NCBI GenBank assembly: GCA_902611405.1
Contig: CACLZL010000004.1
Location: 1 to 64,000, forward strand
DNA from: an uncultured Pelagibacteraceae bacterium
GTDB lineage: Bacteria > Pseudomonadota > Alphaproteobacteria > Pelagibacterales > Pelagibacteraceae
Length of the DNA stretch: 64,000 nt
Direction of reading: 5' to 3'
The notes beneath the pieces were generated by a model. The model was not told where the DNA came from and ran no database searches. It worked only from the letters and a program-made list of their open reading frames with translations. Shown here piece by piece: positions 25,042 to 32,724 of this stretch. Position numbers and translations under genes: made by a program. Within the stretch, counting starts at the first letter, position 1; every line of letters starts with the position of its first letter.

Positions 25042-26472
25042 TTATTTCCATCCAGTAACAGTTTTAACTTCTAGATACTCATCAAGACCCCAAACACCAC
25101 CCTCTCTACCATTTCCTGATTGTCTGTACCCTCCAAAAGGGGTTCCAGCATCAGCTGCATTGCCATTAATATAAACACAACCAGATCTTAATTTTTTAGC
25201 AACTCTATGTGCTTTTTCTCTATCTTCTGTCTGTAAATAATTCCCCAAACCATAAGAAGTATCATTAACAATGTTTACTGCTTCATCTTCAGTTTCAAAC
25301 GGAATAATAGAAAGGACAGGACCAAAGATTTCTTCTTTAGCTATTCTCATGTCGTTTGTAACATTTGTAAAAATCGTTGGTTTTATAAAGTAACCTTTAT
25401 TTAATCCGTTAGGTAACTCTGGACCACCAGCTGCTAACGTTGCGCCTTCAGAAATTCCGCTTTCAATTAAATTGATGATCTTGTCATATTGAGTTTTAGA
25501 TATTACAGGTCCTATGTGGTCCCCTTTCTTTGAGGCTTGATCTACATTAATTTTATTTGCTTCATCAACTGCCTCATCAACTGCTCTTTTGTAAATTGAT
25601 TTTTCAACTAACATTCTTGTCGGTGCATCACAAGATTGACCAGAATTACTCATAACATTTCTTATGCCATCTCGAACAGCATTTTTGTAACTATCTGCGA
25701 AAACTATGTTTCCGCCTTTTCCTCCAAGTTCTAAACAAACTCTTTTAATTGTTTCTGCTGCATTTTTTGAAATAAGTCTTCCAGCGCGAGTTGATCCTGT
25801 AAAAGAAACCATATCTATATCAGGATGACTTGATATTTGTGTTCCAACACCTGCGCCATGACCATTTACCAGATTAAATACACCATCAGGAAATCCAACT
25901 TCATCAATCATTTCAGCAAACAACATTCCAGAGATAGGAGCTATTTCAGATGGTTTAAGTATCATCGTACACCCAGTTGCAAATGCTGGGACGACTTTAA
26001 GAGCTATTTGGTTTATTGGCCAATTCCATGGAGTAATTAATCCACATACTCCAATCGGCTCATAACAAATATGGTTGTTTGATTTTTTATCAAAGTGTTC
26101 ATCAAAATTAAATTCTTTCAATCTTAAAATAAAATCTTCTAAATGTGCTTGTCCTGATCCAGTTTGAACATCAGTAGCCCAATCCATTGGAGCTCCCATT
26201 TCTAGCGAAATAGCTTCTGCCATTTCTCCAAATCTTTTTTTATAAACTACTAATAATTTTTCCAGCAATTCCAATCTTTCTTCTTTGCTAGTTTCTTTCC
26301 AGGTTTTAAATGCAGTTTTTGCAGCTTTAACTGCGTTATCTGTGTCTTTTTTTGTTCCTAAAGAAATAATTGCACAAGGATCTTCGTTACAAGGATTAAT
26401 TACCTCAAAGTCATTTTTTTCTACTGGATCAACCCATTTTCCATTTATGTAAAATTTTCTTTTATCTAACAT
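25042..26472 (-). CDS. NAD-dependent aldehyde dehydrogenase (paralogue A)
   Basis: A 476-residue ALDH with PWNWPINQ near 148-155, general base Glu248 (LELGGKGG) and nucleophile Cys281 (SGQSCDAP). It starts MLDKRKFYINGKWV and is clearly paralogous along its whole length to the enzyme at 39506-40939. It lies in an operon with an EamA carrier, a beta-hydroxyacid dehydrogenase and a GDPD. Candidate substrates are betaine aldehyde (from the choline-dehydrogenase-like enzyme) or an amino-aldehyde. It lacks the arrangement of CoA-acylating methylmalonate-semialdehyde dehydrogenase, so pairing with the neighbouring HIBADH-type gene for valine breakdown is unlikely. Confidence 0.9.
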   Translation of the reverse strand: MLDKRKFYINGKWVDPVEKNDFEVINPCNEDPCAIISLGTKKDTDNAVKAAKTAFKTWKETSKEERLELLEKLLVVYKKRFGEMAEAISLEMGAPMDWATDVQTGSGQAHLEDFILRLKEFNFDEHFDKKSNNHICYEPIGVCGLITPWNWPINQIALKVVPAFATGCTMILKPSEIAPISGMLFAEMIDEVGFPDGVFNLVNGHGAGVGTQISSHPDIDMVSFTGSTRAGRLISKNAAETIKRVCLELGGKGGNIVFADSYKNAVRDGIRNVMSNSGQSCDAPTRMLVEKSIYKRAVDEAVDEANKINVDQASKKGDHIGPVISKTQYDKIINLIESGISEGATLAAGGPELPNGLNKGYFIKPTIFTNVTNDMRIAKEEIFGPVLSIIPFETEDEAVNIVNDTSYGLGNYLQTEDREKAHRVAKKLRSGCVYINGNAADAGTPFGGYRQSGNGREGGVWGLDEYLEVKTVTGWK

Positions 26473-26493
26473 TTTTTAATCTTAACATATTAA

Positions 26494-27435
26494 TTAAATT
26501 TCATAGCCTTTTTCTTCTGGTTCATTATCCACAAGCTCATCAGGAAAACCTTTAGCTCTAAAATCAATTTTATTTAAATCTTCCATTCTTTTTACAATCA
26601 TTGATGACCATGCTCTTGAACCATATTTTTTTTGTCCATCTTTAAATATCTCAACTATTTTTGGAGAAATTTCTAAAGGAGCATTTAATTTGTTAGCTAA
26701 TTTGTCGAATAAACCGGTATCTTTCAAAACAAGATCCATTGTGAAATTAATATTGTAAGATCCATTTAAAATAACTTGACTTTCTGTTTCATGAACGAAT
26801 GAATTTCCAGATGAAACTGCTATACCTTTAAATGTTTTAGCTAGATCTAAATTTGATTTTTTCGCAATAGTCCATGCCTCACCTAAAGCTACCAAATGAA
26901 CTGATGCTAAATAATTTGTTATGACTTTAAGAACTGAAGCACTACCTAGTTCTCCAGTATGTAAAACTTTTCTACCCATTACAGTTAAGGCAGGTAATAT
27001 TTTTTCAAAAGCTTTTCTATCTCCTCCTACAAATATTGCAATATTGCCTGTGGCTGCTCTATGACATCCTCCACTAACAGGTCCATCTAGTGGGATAGCT
27101 TTTTTTGATATCACCTTATTTCCAAGTCTTTTAATTTCATCCTCATCTGTTGTGCTCATTTCTAACCAAATTTTATTTTCAGATAAACCGTTTAGAATTC
27201 CATCTTCACTTTCCATAACCTCCGCAGAAACTTCAGGTGAAGGAAGTGAAGTAATAATTAGATCAGTTTGTTCTGCCAATTCTTTAGGAGACTTTGCAAC
27301 TTTAGCACCTAGCTTTTTAAATTCATTTGTTAAACTTTCATCTATTTCTCTAACAGTAACATCAAAATTATTTCTTATTAAGCTTCCAGCTAGTTTACCG
27401 CCTACATTTCCTAAACCAATAAAACCTATTTTCAT
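26494..27435 (-). CDS. NAD-binding beta-hydroxyacid dehydrogenase (3-hydroxyisobutyrate dehydrogenase family)
   Basis: A 313-residue protein with the Rossmann motif GLGNVGG (7-13), the substrate-binding signature DGPVSGGCHRAATGN near residue 118 and the catalytic Lys in KVITNYLAS near residue 170. The family covers 3-hydroxyisobutyrate, tartronate semialdehyde, glyoxylate/succinic semialdehyde and L-serine dehydrogenases. The EamA gene upstream overlaps by four bases and an ALDH follows, so the trio may process an imported or exported hydroxy acid. The C-terminal tail (DELVDNEPEEKGYEI) is acidic and longer than usual. The precise substrate is not readable. Confidence 0.85.
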   Translation of the reverse strand: MKIGFIGLGNVGGKLAGSLIRNNFDVTVREIDESLTNEFKKLGAKVAKSPKELAEQTDLIITSLPSPEVSAEVMESEDGILNGLSENKIWLEMSTTDEDEIKRLGNKVISKKAIPLDGPVSGGCHRAATGNIAIFVGGDRKAFEKILPALTVMGRKVLHTGELGSASVLKVITNYLASVHLVALGEAWTIAKKSNLDLAKTFKGIAVSSGNSFVHETESQVILNGSYNINFTMDLVLKDTGLFDKLANKLNAPLEISPKIVEIFKDGQKKYGSRAWSSMIVKRMEDLNKIDFRAKGFPDELVDNEPEEKGYEI

Positions 27436-28304
27436 TTTATTTCCTCTTCTTTTTTATTTTTTGTGAATACAATTAAAATCACACCTACTATTATTATTGC
27501 ACCACCTACAAATAATTCTGGAGTTGGTTTTTCTCCTAAAAGAAAAATTGCAGCTAATAAACCTGTTGGTGGTATCCCCATAGTAACAATAGGAAGTACT
27601 TTATAAAGTGGGTTGTTTTTTAAAACATAATAGAAACAACCATAAGTAATTGGCTGCATGATGAAACCAATATAAATTGCAATAATCCAATGATCAAATT
27701 TTGCATTTGTTAAATAATTAATTGTATTCCCATCAATTATCGCAGATAGCATAACTAAAATTGGTCCAGAGAATAATGCCAACCATGCAACTAAAGCTAA
27801 TGGATTTATTTCTTTACTTAAAGGTTTAACCATAACTTGCCCAAGAGCCCATACGGCAGATCCTAAAATTGTAAGGCCAATTCCAATAAACTTTCCATCT
27901 AAATTAGGAGATCCAGTTAAAATATAAACACCAACAAAAGCGATAGCTATACCAATCAAAGCTCTAATAGTTGGTTTTTCTTTAAGCATGAAGTAAGCGA
28001 AAATTACTCCAAACGGAACTTCCATCTGAACCAAAAGAACTGCTGAAGATGCATCAATTAAATCTAAACCAGTATATGTAATACTATATTGCAACGTATT
28101 AGCTACTAATGATGCAGCAAAAATTCTTTTTAAATATCCTTTTGGTATTGGAAACCACCAAATTAATATTGATGCAGCAAATGTAAATCTTATACCCATT
28201 AAAAGTATAGGGGGGAAAGATTCAAAAGCAGGTTTTGCAATTACAAAACCGAAGCCTAAAAAAATAGGCACCAAGGAGGCTACAAAAGTATCTTTTATAT
28301 TCAT
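27432..28304 (-). CDS. EamA/DMT-family transporter
   Basis: A 290-residue ten-helix carrier with two EamA domains (about 5-135 and 147-285). Features are KPAFESFPPILLMGIRF near residue 24, the amphipathic SSAVLLVQMEVPFGVIFAYFMLKEKPT of repeat 1 and the matching LPIVTMGIPPTGLLAAIFLLGEKPTP of repeat 2. It is not a close relative of the tandem pair at 10836-12740. It heads the operon with the hydroxyacid dehydrogenase (ATGA overlap) and the ALDH, and is divergent from the EutA-like gene with a 57-base gap. The substrate is unknown. Confidence 0.85.
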   Translation of the reverse strand: MNIKDTFVASLVPIFLGFGFVIAKPAFESFPPILLMGIRFTFAASILIWWFPIPKGYLKRIFAASLVANTLQYSITYTGLDLIDASSAVLLVQMEVPFGVIFAYFMLKEKPTIRALIGIAIAFVGVYILTGSPNLDGKFIGIGLTILGSAVWALGQVMVKPLSKEINPLALVAWLALFSGPILVMLSAIIDGNTINYLTNAKFDHWIIAIYIGFIMQPITYGCFYYVLKNNPLYKVLPIVTMGIPPTGLLAAIFLLGEKPTPELFVGGAIIIVGVILIVFTKNKKEEEIK

Positions 28305-28336
28305 GCCTATTTTAATATTAATGATTATTAAAGAAC

Positions 28337-28353
28337 TTGTGATATATTCACTT
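28337..28353. promoter_or_regulatory. Short inverted repeat in the divergent EamA / EutA-like gap
   Basis: GTGA-TATAT-TCAC (28339-28351) is a perfect 4-bp inverted repeat with a five-base centre, placed nine bases upstream of the ATG at 28362. It might be an operator or simply an A/T-rich -10 region. No regulator gene is nearby and so short a repeat can occur by chance. Confidence 0.2.
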
Positions 28354-28361
28354 TTTAAAAT

Positions 28362-29108
28362 ATGAATTCAACAAAAATAGATCCAAAGTTTATTGGCCAA
28401 GCCAATCCAAGAGTTGGCTTAATTGCTCTTGCAAGTGACTTTATGATTGAAAAAGATTTTATTAATGTGATTAAAAACAGGAAAATTGATTTCTTTGTTA
28501 ATCGTATTGAATGCTACAACCCTCTCACGAAAGAAAACCTGATCAAAATGGCTAATAAAGTGACGGAAGTCACTAAAGATATTTTACCTGATCAAGATTT
28601 GGATTGTGTAGTTTATGGATGTACCTCGGGGACTATTGCAGCCGGTCATGACTCAATAGAAAAAAAAGTCAAAGTCGCAAAGCCTATGGCAGAAGTTTCA
28701 ACTCCTAGCACCGCAGCTATTAAAGCGTTAAAGAAATTAAATATTAAGAAAGTTTCAATTTTTACACCATATAGCAAAAAATTAAATGATGATGTTTTAG
28801 ATTATTTTAAAAGTGAAGGTTTCAAAGTTACTTCAAATTCATACTTTGATATTCAAGATGATTATGACATTGGAAAAGTCGATCAAGATTATTTATATGA
28901 TGTTCTCTCAAAAATAGATTTGAATGGAGCAGATGCTTTGTTTGTTTCATGCACTGCTTTACCGGTTCTAGAAATTATTGATAAATTAGAAAAAAAATTA
29001 AATACTATTGTTTTATCAAGTAATCAGGCATTAATTTGGGATACCCTTGTAAAAATAAAAAAAAATAATTCAGTAGAGGGGTTTGGAAAATTATTCCAAG
29101 TTAATTAA
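28362..29108 (+). CDS. Asp/Glu racemase-superfamily protein, EutA / maleate isomerase-like
   Basis: A 248-residue protein of the AMDase/maleate isomerase group. The two catalytic cysteines are in place: Cys87 in YGCTSGT and Cys197 in VSCTALP, each in one of the two pseudo-symmetric halves. The start RVGLIALASDFMIEKDF is also typical. The family catalyses cofactor-independent isomerisation, racemisation or decarboxylation. In ectoine catabolism EutA belongs to this group and sits next to the ectoine hydrolase DoeA/EutD; here the very next gene (overlap TAATG) is a DoeA-like protein, which makes a EutA role the best reading. Maleate isomerase is the alternative. Confidence 0.75.
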   Translation: MNSTKIDPKFIGQANPRVGLIALASDFMIEKDFINVIKNRKIDFFVNRIECYNPLTKENLIKMANKVTEVTKDILPDQDLDCVVYGCTSGTIAAGHDSIEKKVKVAKPMAEVSTPSTAAIKALKKLNIKKVSIFTPYSKKLNDDVLDYFKSEGFKVTSNSYFDIQDDYDIGKVDQDYLYDVLSKIDLNGADALFVSCTALPVLEIIDKLEKKLNTIVLSSNQALIWDTLVKIKKNNSVEGFGKLFQVN

Positions 29109-30277
29109 TGTTATTCACTAAAGAAGAATACAAGCAAAGATTAAAAAAAGTAAAAAAAATGATGCAAAAAAAAGGCATCGAACTTTTAATCTCACATGAC
29201 ACTAACAATATGAATTACCTAACAGGTTATGATGCTTGGTCTTTTTACTATGCTCAATGTGCAATTGTTCATATAGATGCAGACGAGCCTTTATGTTTTG
29301 TTAGGGCTCAAGATGCAGGTGGTGCATATATTAAAACTTATTTAAAGGATGAGAATATTTTAGTTTATGACGAAAATTATATTCATACATGGCCAAAACA
29401 TCCCTACGATTATTTAGTTGAGATAATTAAAGAGAGAAAATGGGACAAGCTAAATATAGGTGTTGAAATGGATGCTCATTATTTTACCGCATTCTGTTAT
29501 GAAAAAATTAAACAGGGATTACCAAACGCAAAAATTTTAGATAGTGACCGTTTAGTTAATTGGGCAAGGCTGGTCAAATCTGATGCTGAAATTGGTTTTA
29601 TGAAATCTGCAGCAAAGATTTCAGAAAAAGGAATGAAAACTGCAATGGAAGTAATTAAACCAGGTATTAGGCAGTGTGATGCTGTTGGTGAAATTCAAAA
29701 AACTTTATTTTATGGCACAGAGGAATTTGGAGGCGAATACTCTAGTATTGCAACTTTACTTCCAACAGGAAAAGGAACTTCAGCATCCCATTTAACAGCA
29801 ACTGAAGACAAATTTGTGGAAGGAGAGGCAACAATTATTGAATTATCAGGAGTTTATAAGCGATATCATGCTCCAATGGCTAGGACAGTTCTGCTTGGAA
29901 AACCTAATCAATTAAAGATTGATACAATGAATAAAACCATCGAGGCATTAAATGCTGGAATTAATTCGATTAAACCAGGAAATACAGCAGATGATGTTGC
30001 TCAATCCTTTTGGAAAATTTTAGATAAATATGGAATAGAAAAAAAATCCAGAACAGGTTATTCGATTGGAATTGGATATCCTCCTGATTGGGGTGAGCAC
30101 ACTCTAAATATTTATAAAGGAGATATGACTGTTCTTGAGCCTAATGTCTGTTTTCACATGATTGCAGTTATGCAGTTTGGAGATTGGGGTGTAGAAGCTT
30201 CAGAGGCTATTAGAGTTACGGAGAATGGATCAGAATTGTTCTGTAATTTTCCAAAAGAGCTTCATATTAAGAGTTAA
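29108..30277 (+). CDS. doeA: M24-family hydrolase, ectoine hydrolase (DoeA)-like
   Basis: A 389-residue creatinase/prolidase-fold protein. The N-terminal creatinase domain covers about 10-145 and the C-terminal pita-bread domain about 155-385. Normal M24 metal sites (Asp, Asp, His, Glu, Glu) are changed: where peptidases have a metal Asp this protein reads IELSGVYKRYHAPMARTV. That, with the motif GYSIGIGYPPDWGEHT near residue 315, is characteristic of ectoine hydrolases and their relatives. DoeA opens the ectoine ring to N-acetyl-diaminobutyrate. It is coupled to a EutA-like gene and lies 45 bases before a Pot-type transporter. No doeB, eutB or eutC with clear identity is adjacent, so the pathway would be incomplete in this window. 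Confidence 0.78.
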   Translation: MLFTKEEYKQRLKKVKKMMQKKGIELLISHDTNNMNYLTGYDAWSFYYAQCAIVHIDADEPLCFVRAQDAGGAYIKTYLKDENILVYDENYIHTWPKHPYDYLVEIIKERKWDKLNIGVEMDAHYFTAFCYEKIKQGLPNAKILDSDRLVNWARLVKSDAEIGFMKSAAKISEKGMKTAMEVIKPGIRQCDAVGEIQKTLFYGTEEFGGEYSSIATLLPTGKGTSASHLTATEDKFVEGEATIIELSGVYKRYHAPMARTVLLGKPNQLKIDTMNKTIEALNAGINSIKPGNTADDVAQSFWKILDKYGIEKKSRTGYSIGIGYPPDWGEHTLNIYKGDMTVLEPNVCFHMIAVMQFGDWGVEASEAIRVTENGSELFCNFPKELHIKS

Positions 30278-30322
30278 TTAGCTATTGAAATCTATTTATA
30301 CAAATGTTTTATATTCATCTTT

Positions 30323-31408
30323 ATGTCTAAAAATCCAGAATTTGTAAAGTTCGACAAAGTTGATAAAAGTTATGATGGTAAGGTTCTTGTTGTTAAAGAT
30401 CTACAGTTAGATATTGCAGAAGGTGAATTTATAACCATGCTTGGTCCATCTGGTTCAGGTAAAACAACATGTCTAATGATGTTGGCTGGGTTTGAAACTC
30501 CAACTCATGGAGAAATATTATTAGACGGAAATATAATTTCTAATATTCCTCCTCATAAAAGAGGAATTGGAATGGTGTTTCAAAACTATGCATTATTTCC
30601 TCATATGACAGTTTATGAAAACTTAGCTTTCCCATTAAGAGTAAGAAAAGTTGGAAAAGATGAAATAGATAAAAAAGTTGATAAAGCATTATCTATGGTT
30701 TCTTTAAATGGTTTTGAAACTAGAATGCCAGCTCAACTTTCAGGCGGTCAACAACAAAGGGTTGCCGTTGCAAGAGCGTTAGTATTTGATCCGGCAGTTG
30801 TTTTAATGGACGAACCTCTAGGAGCATTAGACAAAAATTTGAGAGAAAGTATGCAATATGAGATTAAACATATTCACGAGAGCATTGGTGTAACAGTAGT
30901 ATATGTAACTCATGATCAAAGTGAGGCATTAACTATGTCAAATAGGATTGCAGTATTTAACGATGGAAAAGTTCAACAGCTTTCAAATCCTGCTGAACTT
31001 TATGAGAAACCAGTGAACTCTTTTGTTGCTGAGTTCATAGGTGAGAACAATACTTTCAATGGTGAAGTTGTGGATATCGACAAAGAAAAATGCAAAGTTA
31101 AATTAGCAAACTCAGAGATACTAGCAAACCCAATATCTGTTAAGTCAAAAGGAGAAAAAACAACTGTATCATTGAGACCTGAGAGAGCGTTAATAAATCC
31201 AACCGATAAAATGGATAACATGTTCAGTGGAAAAATTGAGGAAGTTATTTATCATGGTGATCATACAAGAGTTAGATTAAATCTCTTAGGAAGTTCTGAG
31301 TTTATTCTTAAAGTTCCTAACAGTACATCCAACTTGGAACTAAAAGTTAGTCAAGATATAAATATTGGTTGGAATAGTGTTGATGCTAGAGCATTAGACC
31401 CAAAATAA
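30323..31408 (+). CDS. potA: Spermidine/putrescine-type ABC transporter ATP-binding protein
   Basis: A 361-residue ABC ATPase with Walker A GPSGSGKTT (about 42-50), signature LSGGQQQRVAVARAL, Walker B VVLMDEPLGALD, the H-loop VTHDQSEA and a C-terminal TOBE domain (about 285-355). It follows PotA in length and layout. It energises the PotBC-type permease encoded downstream with the periplasmic binding protein at 31538. A promoter appears to separate it from the binding-protein gene, so the ATPase may be transcribed with the EutA/DoeA-like genes. The ligand may be a polyamine, agmatine, ectoine-derived amine or another cation; PotA sequence alone does not tell. Confidence 0.92.
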   Translation: MSKNPEFVKFDKVDKSYDGKVLVVKDLQLDIAEGEFITMLGPSGSGKTTCLMMLAGFETPTHGEILLDGNIISNIPPHKRGIGMVFQNYALFPHMTVYENLAFPLRVRKVGKDEIDKKVDKALSMVSLNGFETRMPAQLSGGQQQRVAVARALVFDPAVVLMDEPLGALDKNLRESMQYEIKHIHESIGVTVVYVTHDQSEALTMSNRIAVFNDGKVQQLSNPAELYEKPVNSFVAEFIGENNTFNGEVVDIDKEKCKVKLANSEILANPISVKSKGEKTTVSLRPERALINPTDKMDNMFSGKIEEVIYHGDHTRVRLNLLGSSEFILKVPNSTSNLELKVSQDINIGWNSVDARALDPK

Positions 31409-31462
31409 TCCTATTTAAAATATATACATCTAATACACATATACTAATGACAAAATCAGCTG

Positions 31463-31534
31463 TTGACTTAATCATCCCTATTTGTTGTACTTTTACTTAT
31501 ATAAATTAATTTATATCAACGTTTAAACGGAGGA
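31463..31534 (+). promoter_or_regulatory. Promoter and strong ribosome-binding site of the PotD-type binding-protein gene
   Basis: TTGACT (31463-31468), 17 bases, then TGTACT (31486-31491) make a plausible -35/-10 pair in the 129-base gap after potA. GGAGGA at 31529-31534 lies just before the ATG at 31538, a strong site for this genome. Separate transcription would explain high output of the binding protein. Confidence 0.45.
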
Positions 31535-31537
31535 ATA

Positions 31538-32656
31538 ATGAGAAAAATAAGTAAATTATTACTAGCTCTTTCTTTTGTTGTATCTCTAACTTCTTCAGCC
31601 TTTGCTGTTACAGTAGCATCATGGGGTGGAGCTTACACAGAGTCTCAAAAGCTTGGGTATGGTGATCCTACTGCTAAAGCACTTGGAATAGAAATCAACT
31701 GGGTTGACTATTCTGGTGGTTTATCAGAAATCAAAGCACAAAAAGAAGCGGGTGCTATAACTTGGGATATCATAGACTTATTTGCATTCGATACTATTAA
31801 CGGATGTGACGAAGGTCTATTTGTTAAATTTGATTTTGACAAAGACTTCCCAGCTGCACCAGATGGAACTCCTGCAAGTGAAGATTTCTTTACAGGAATG
31901 CCAAGTGAATGTGCTGTAGGTAACATTTTATATTCTTGGAATTATGCTTTTGATACAAGAGCATTCGGTGGTAAAGAGCCTAAAACAATTAAGGATTTCT
32001 TTAATACTAAAAAATTCCCTGGAAAAAGAGCAATCTATAAAAGTGCTTTAACAAACTTAGAAATCGCTTTAGCAGCTGACGGTGTTAAGTTGGGTGATGG
32101 CGGAACTAGAGTTTACAGAAAACTTTTAGAAGACGGTGGAATCGACAGAGCTATGAATAAAATCAAAAAGCTTTGTACAGATCCTAATGGTGGATGTGTA
32201 TTCTGGTCTGCAGGTGCTCAACCACCGGAATTATTAGTTGCTGGTGAAGTTGTAATGGCAACTGGTTGGAACGGAAGATTCTTTAACGCTGAAGTAGGTG
32301 AAAATGCTCCAATCAAACAAGTATGGGATGGTCAAGGTCTTGACTACGAATATTTCGCACTTGTTAAAGGTGGACCAGATGAAGCAAATGCTAAAAAAGC
32401 TTTAGCTATGATGACTAACACTGAAATGTTAGCTGGTAGTGCGAAGTACATTGCATATGCTCCATGGAGAAAATCATCTCTTGATGTAATTACTGCTGGT
32501 GAGCCTTGGTACAAAGATGGTAAAACTAATATGATGCCACAAATGCCAACTGCTCCTGCAAACACTAAGAACTATTTCTTAGTAGACCCATTCTTCTGGG
32601 CTGATAACAATACTGAGATCAGTGAGAAGTGGGAAGCAATGAAAGCAGGTCTATAA
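31538..32656 (+). CDS. potD: Periplasmic Pot-type ABC substrate-binding protein
   Basis: A 372-residue SBP_bac family protein with a signal peptide (MRKISKLLLALSFVVSLTSSAFA, cleavage about residue 23). The mature start VTVASWGGAYTESQK matches the putrescine/spermidine/opine group. Typical pocket strands are TWDIIDLFAFD (about 75), LYSWNYAFDTRAFG (about 130) and ATGWNGRF (about 240). Aspartates and aromatics in such positions bind amino groups of diamines. Two short Cys-containing loops (NGCDEG/SECAVG and LCTDPNGGCVF) may form disulfides. It is followed by a strong hairpin that should limit read-through into the permease genes. The ligand could be a polyamine, agmatine or another amine. Confidence 0.85.
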   Translation: MRKISKLLLALSFVVSLTSSAFAVTVASWGGAYTESQKLGYGDPTAKALGIEINWVDYSGGLSEIKAQKEAGAITWDIIDLFAFDTINGCDEGLFVKFDFDKDFPAAPDGTPASEDFFTGMPSECAVGNILYSWNYAFDTRAFGGKEPKTIKDFFNTKKFPGKRAIYKSALTNLEIALAADGVKLGDGGTRVYRKLLEDGGIDRAMNKIKKLCTDPNGGCVFWSAGAQPPELLVAGEVVMATGWNGRFFNAEVGENAPIKQVWDGQGLDYEYFALVKGGPDEANAKKALAMMTNTEMLAGSAKYIAYAPWRKSSLDVITAGEPWYKDGKTNMMPQMPTAPANTKNYFLVDPFFWADNNTEISEKWEAMKAGL

Positions 32657-32692
32657 TTTCAGTTTTAAACACTGAATTTATATAATATATTT

Positions 32693-32724
32693 AGGGCGGT
32701 TATTTTTAACCGCCCTATTTTTTT
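32693..32724 (+). terminator. Intrinsic terminator abutting the PotB start codon
   Basis: A perfect 10-bp stem AGGGCGGTTA/TAACCGCCCT (32693-32702 with 32707-32716), loop TTTT, is followed by ATTTTTTT (32717-32724). The ATG of the permease gene begins at the next base, 32725. The structure should stop most transcripts after the binding-protein gene and leaves no room for a ribosome-binding site on read-through mRNA. Confidence 0.88.

Noticed and set aside
26472-26494. Valine catabolic mmsB-mmsA pair (HIBADH plus ALDH)
   Set aside because: The ALDH has the features of ordinary hydrolytic aldehyde dehydrogenases and is a paralogue of the enzyme beside the ureohydrolase, not of CoA-acylating MmsA.
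32657-32724. Reading the hairpin before PotB as a riboswitch
   Set aside because: It is a single perfect stem with a U-tract, i.e. a plain intrinsic terminator, without an aptamer upstream.
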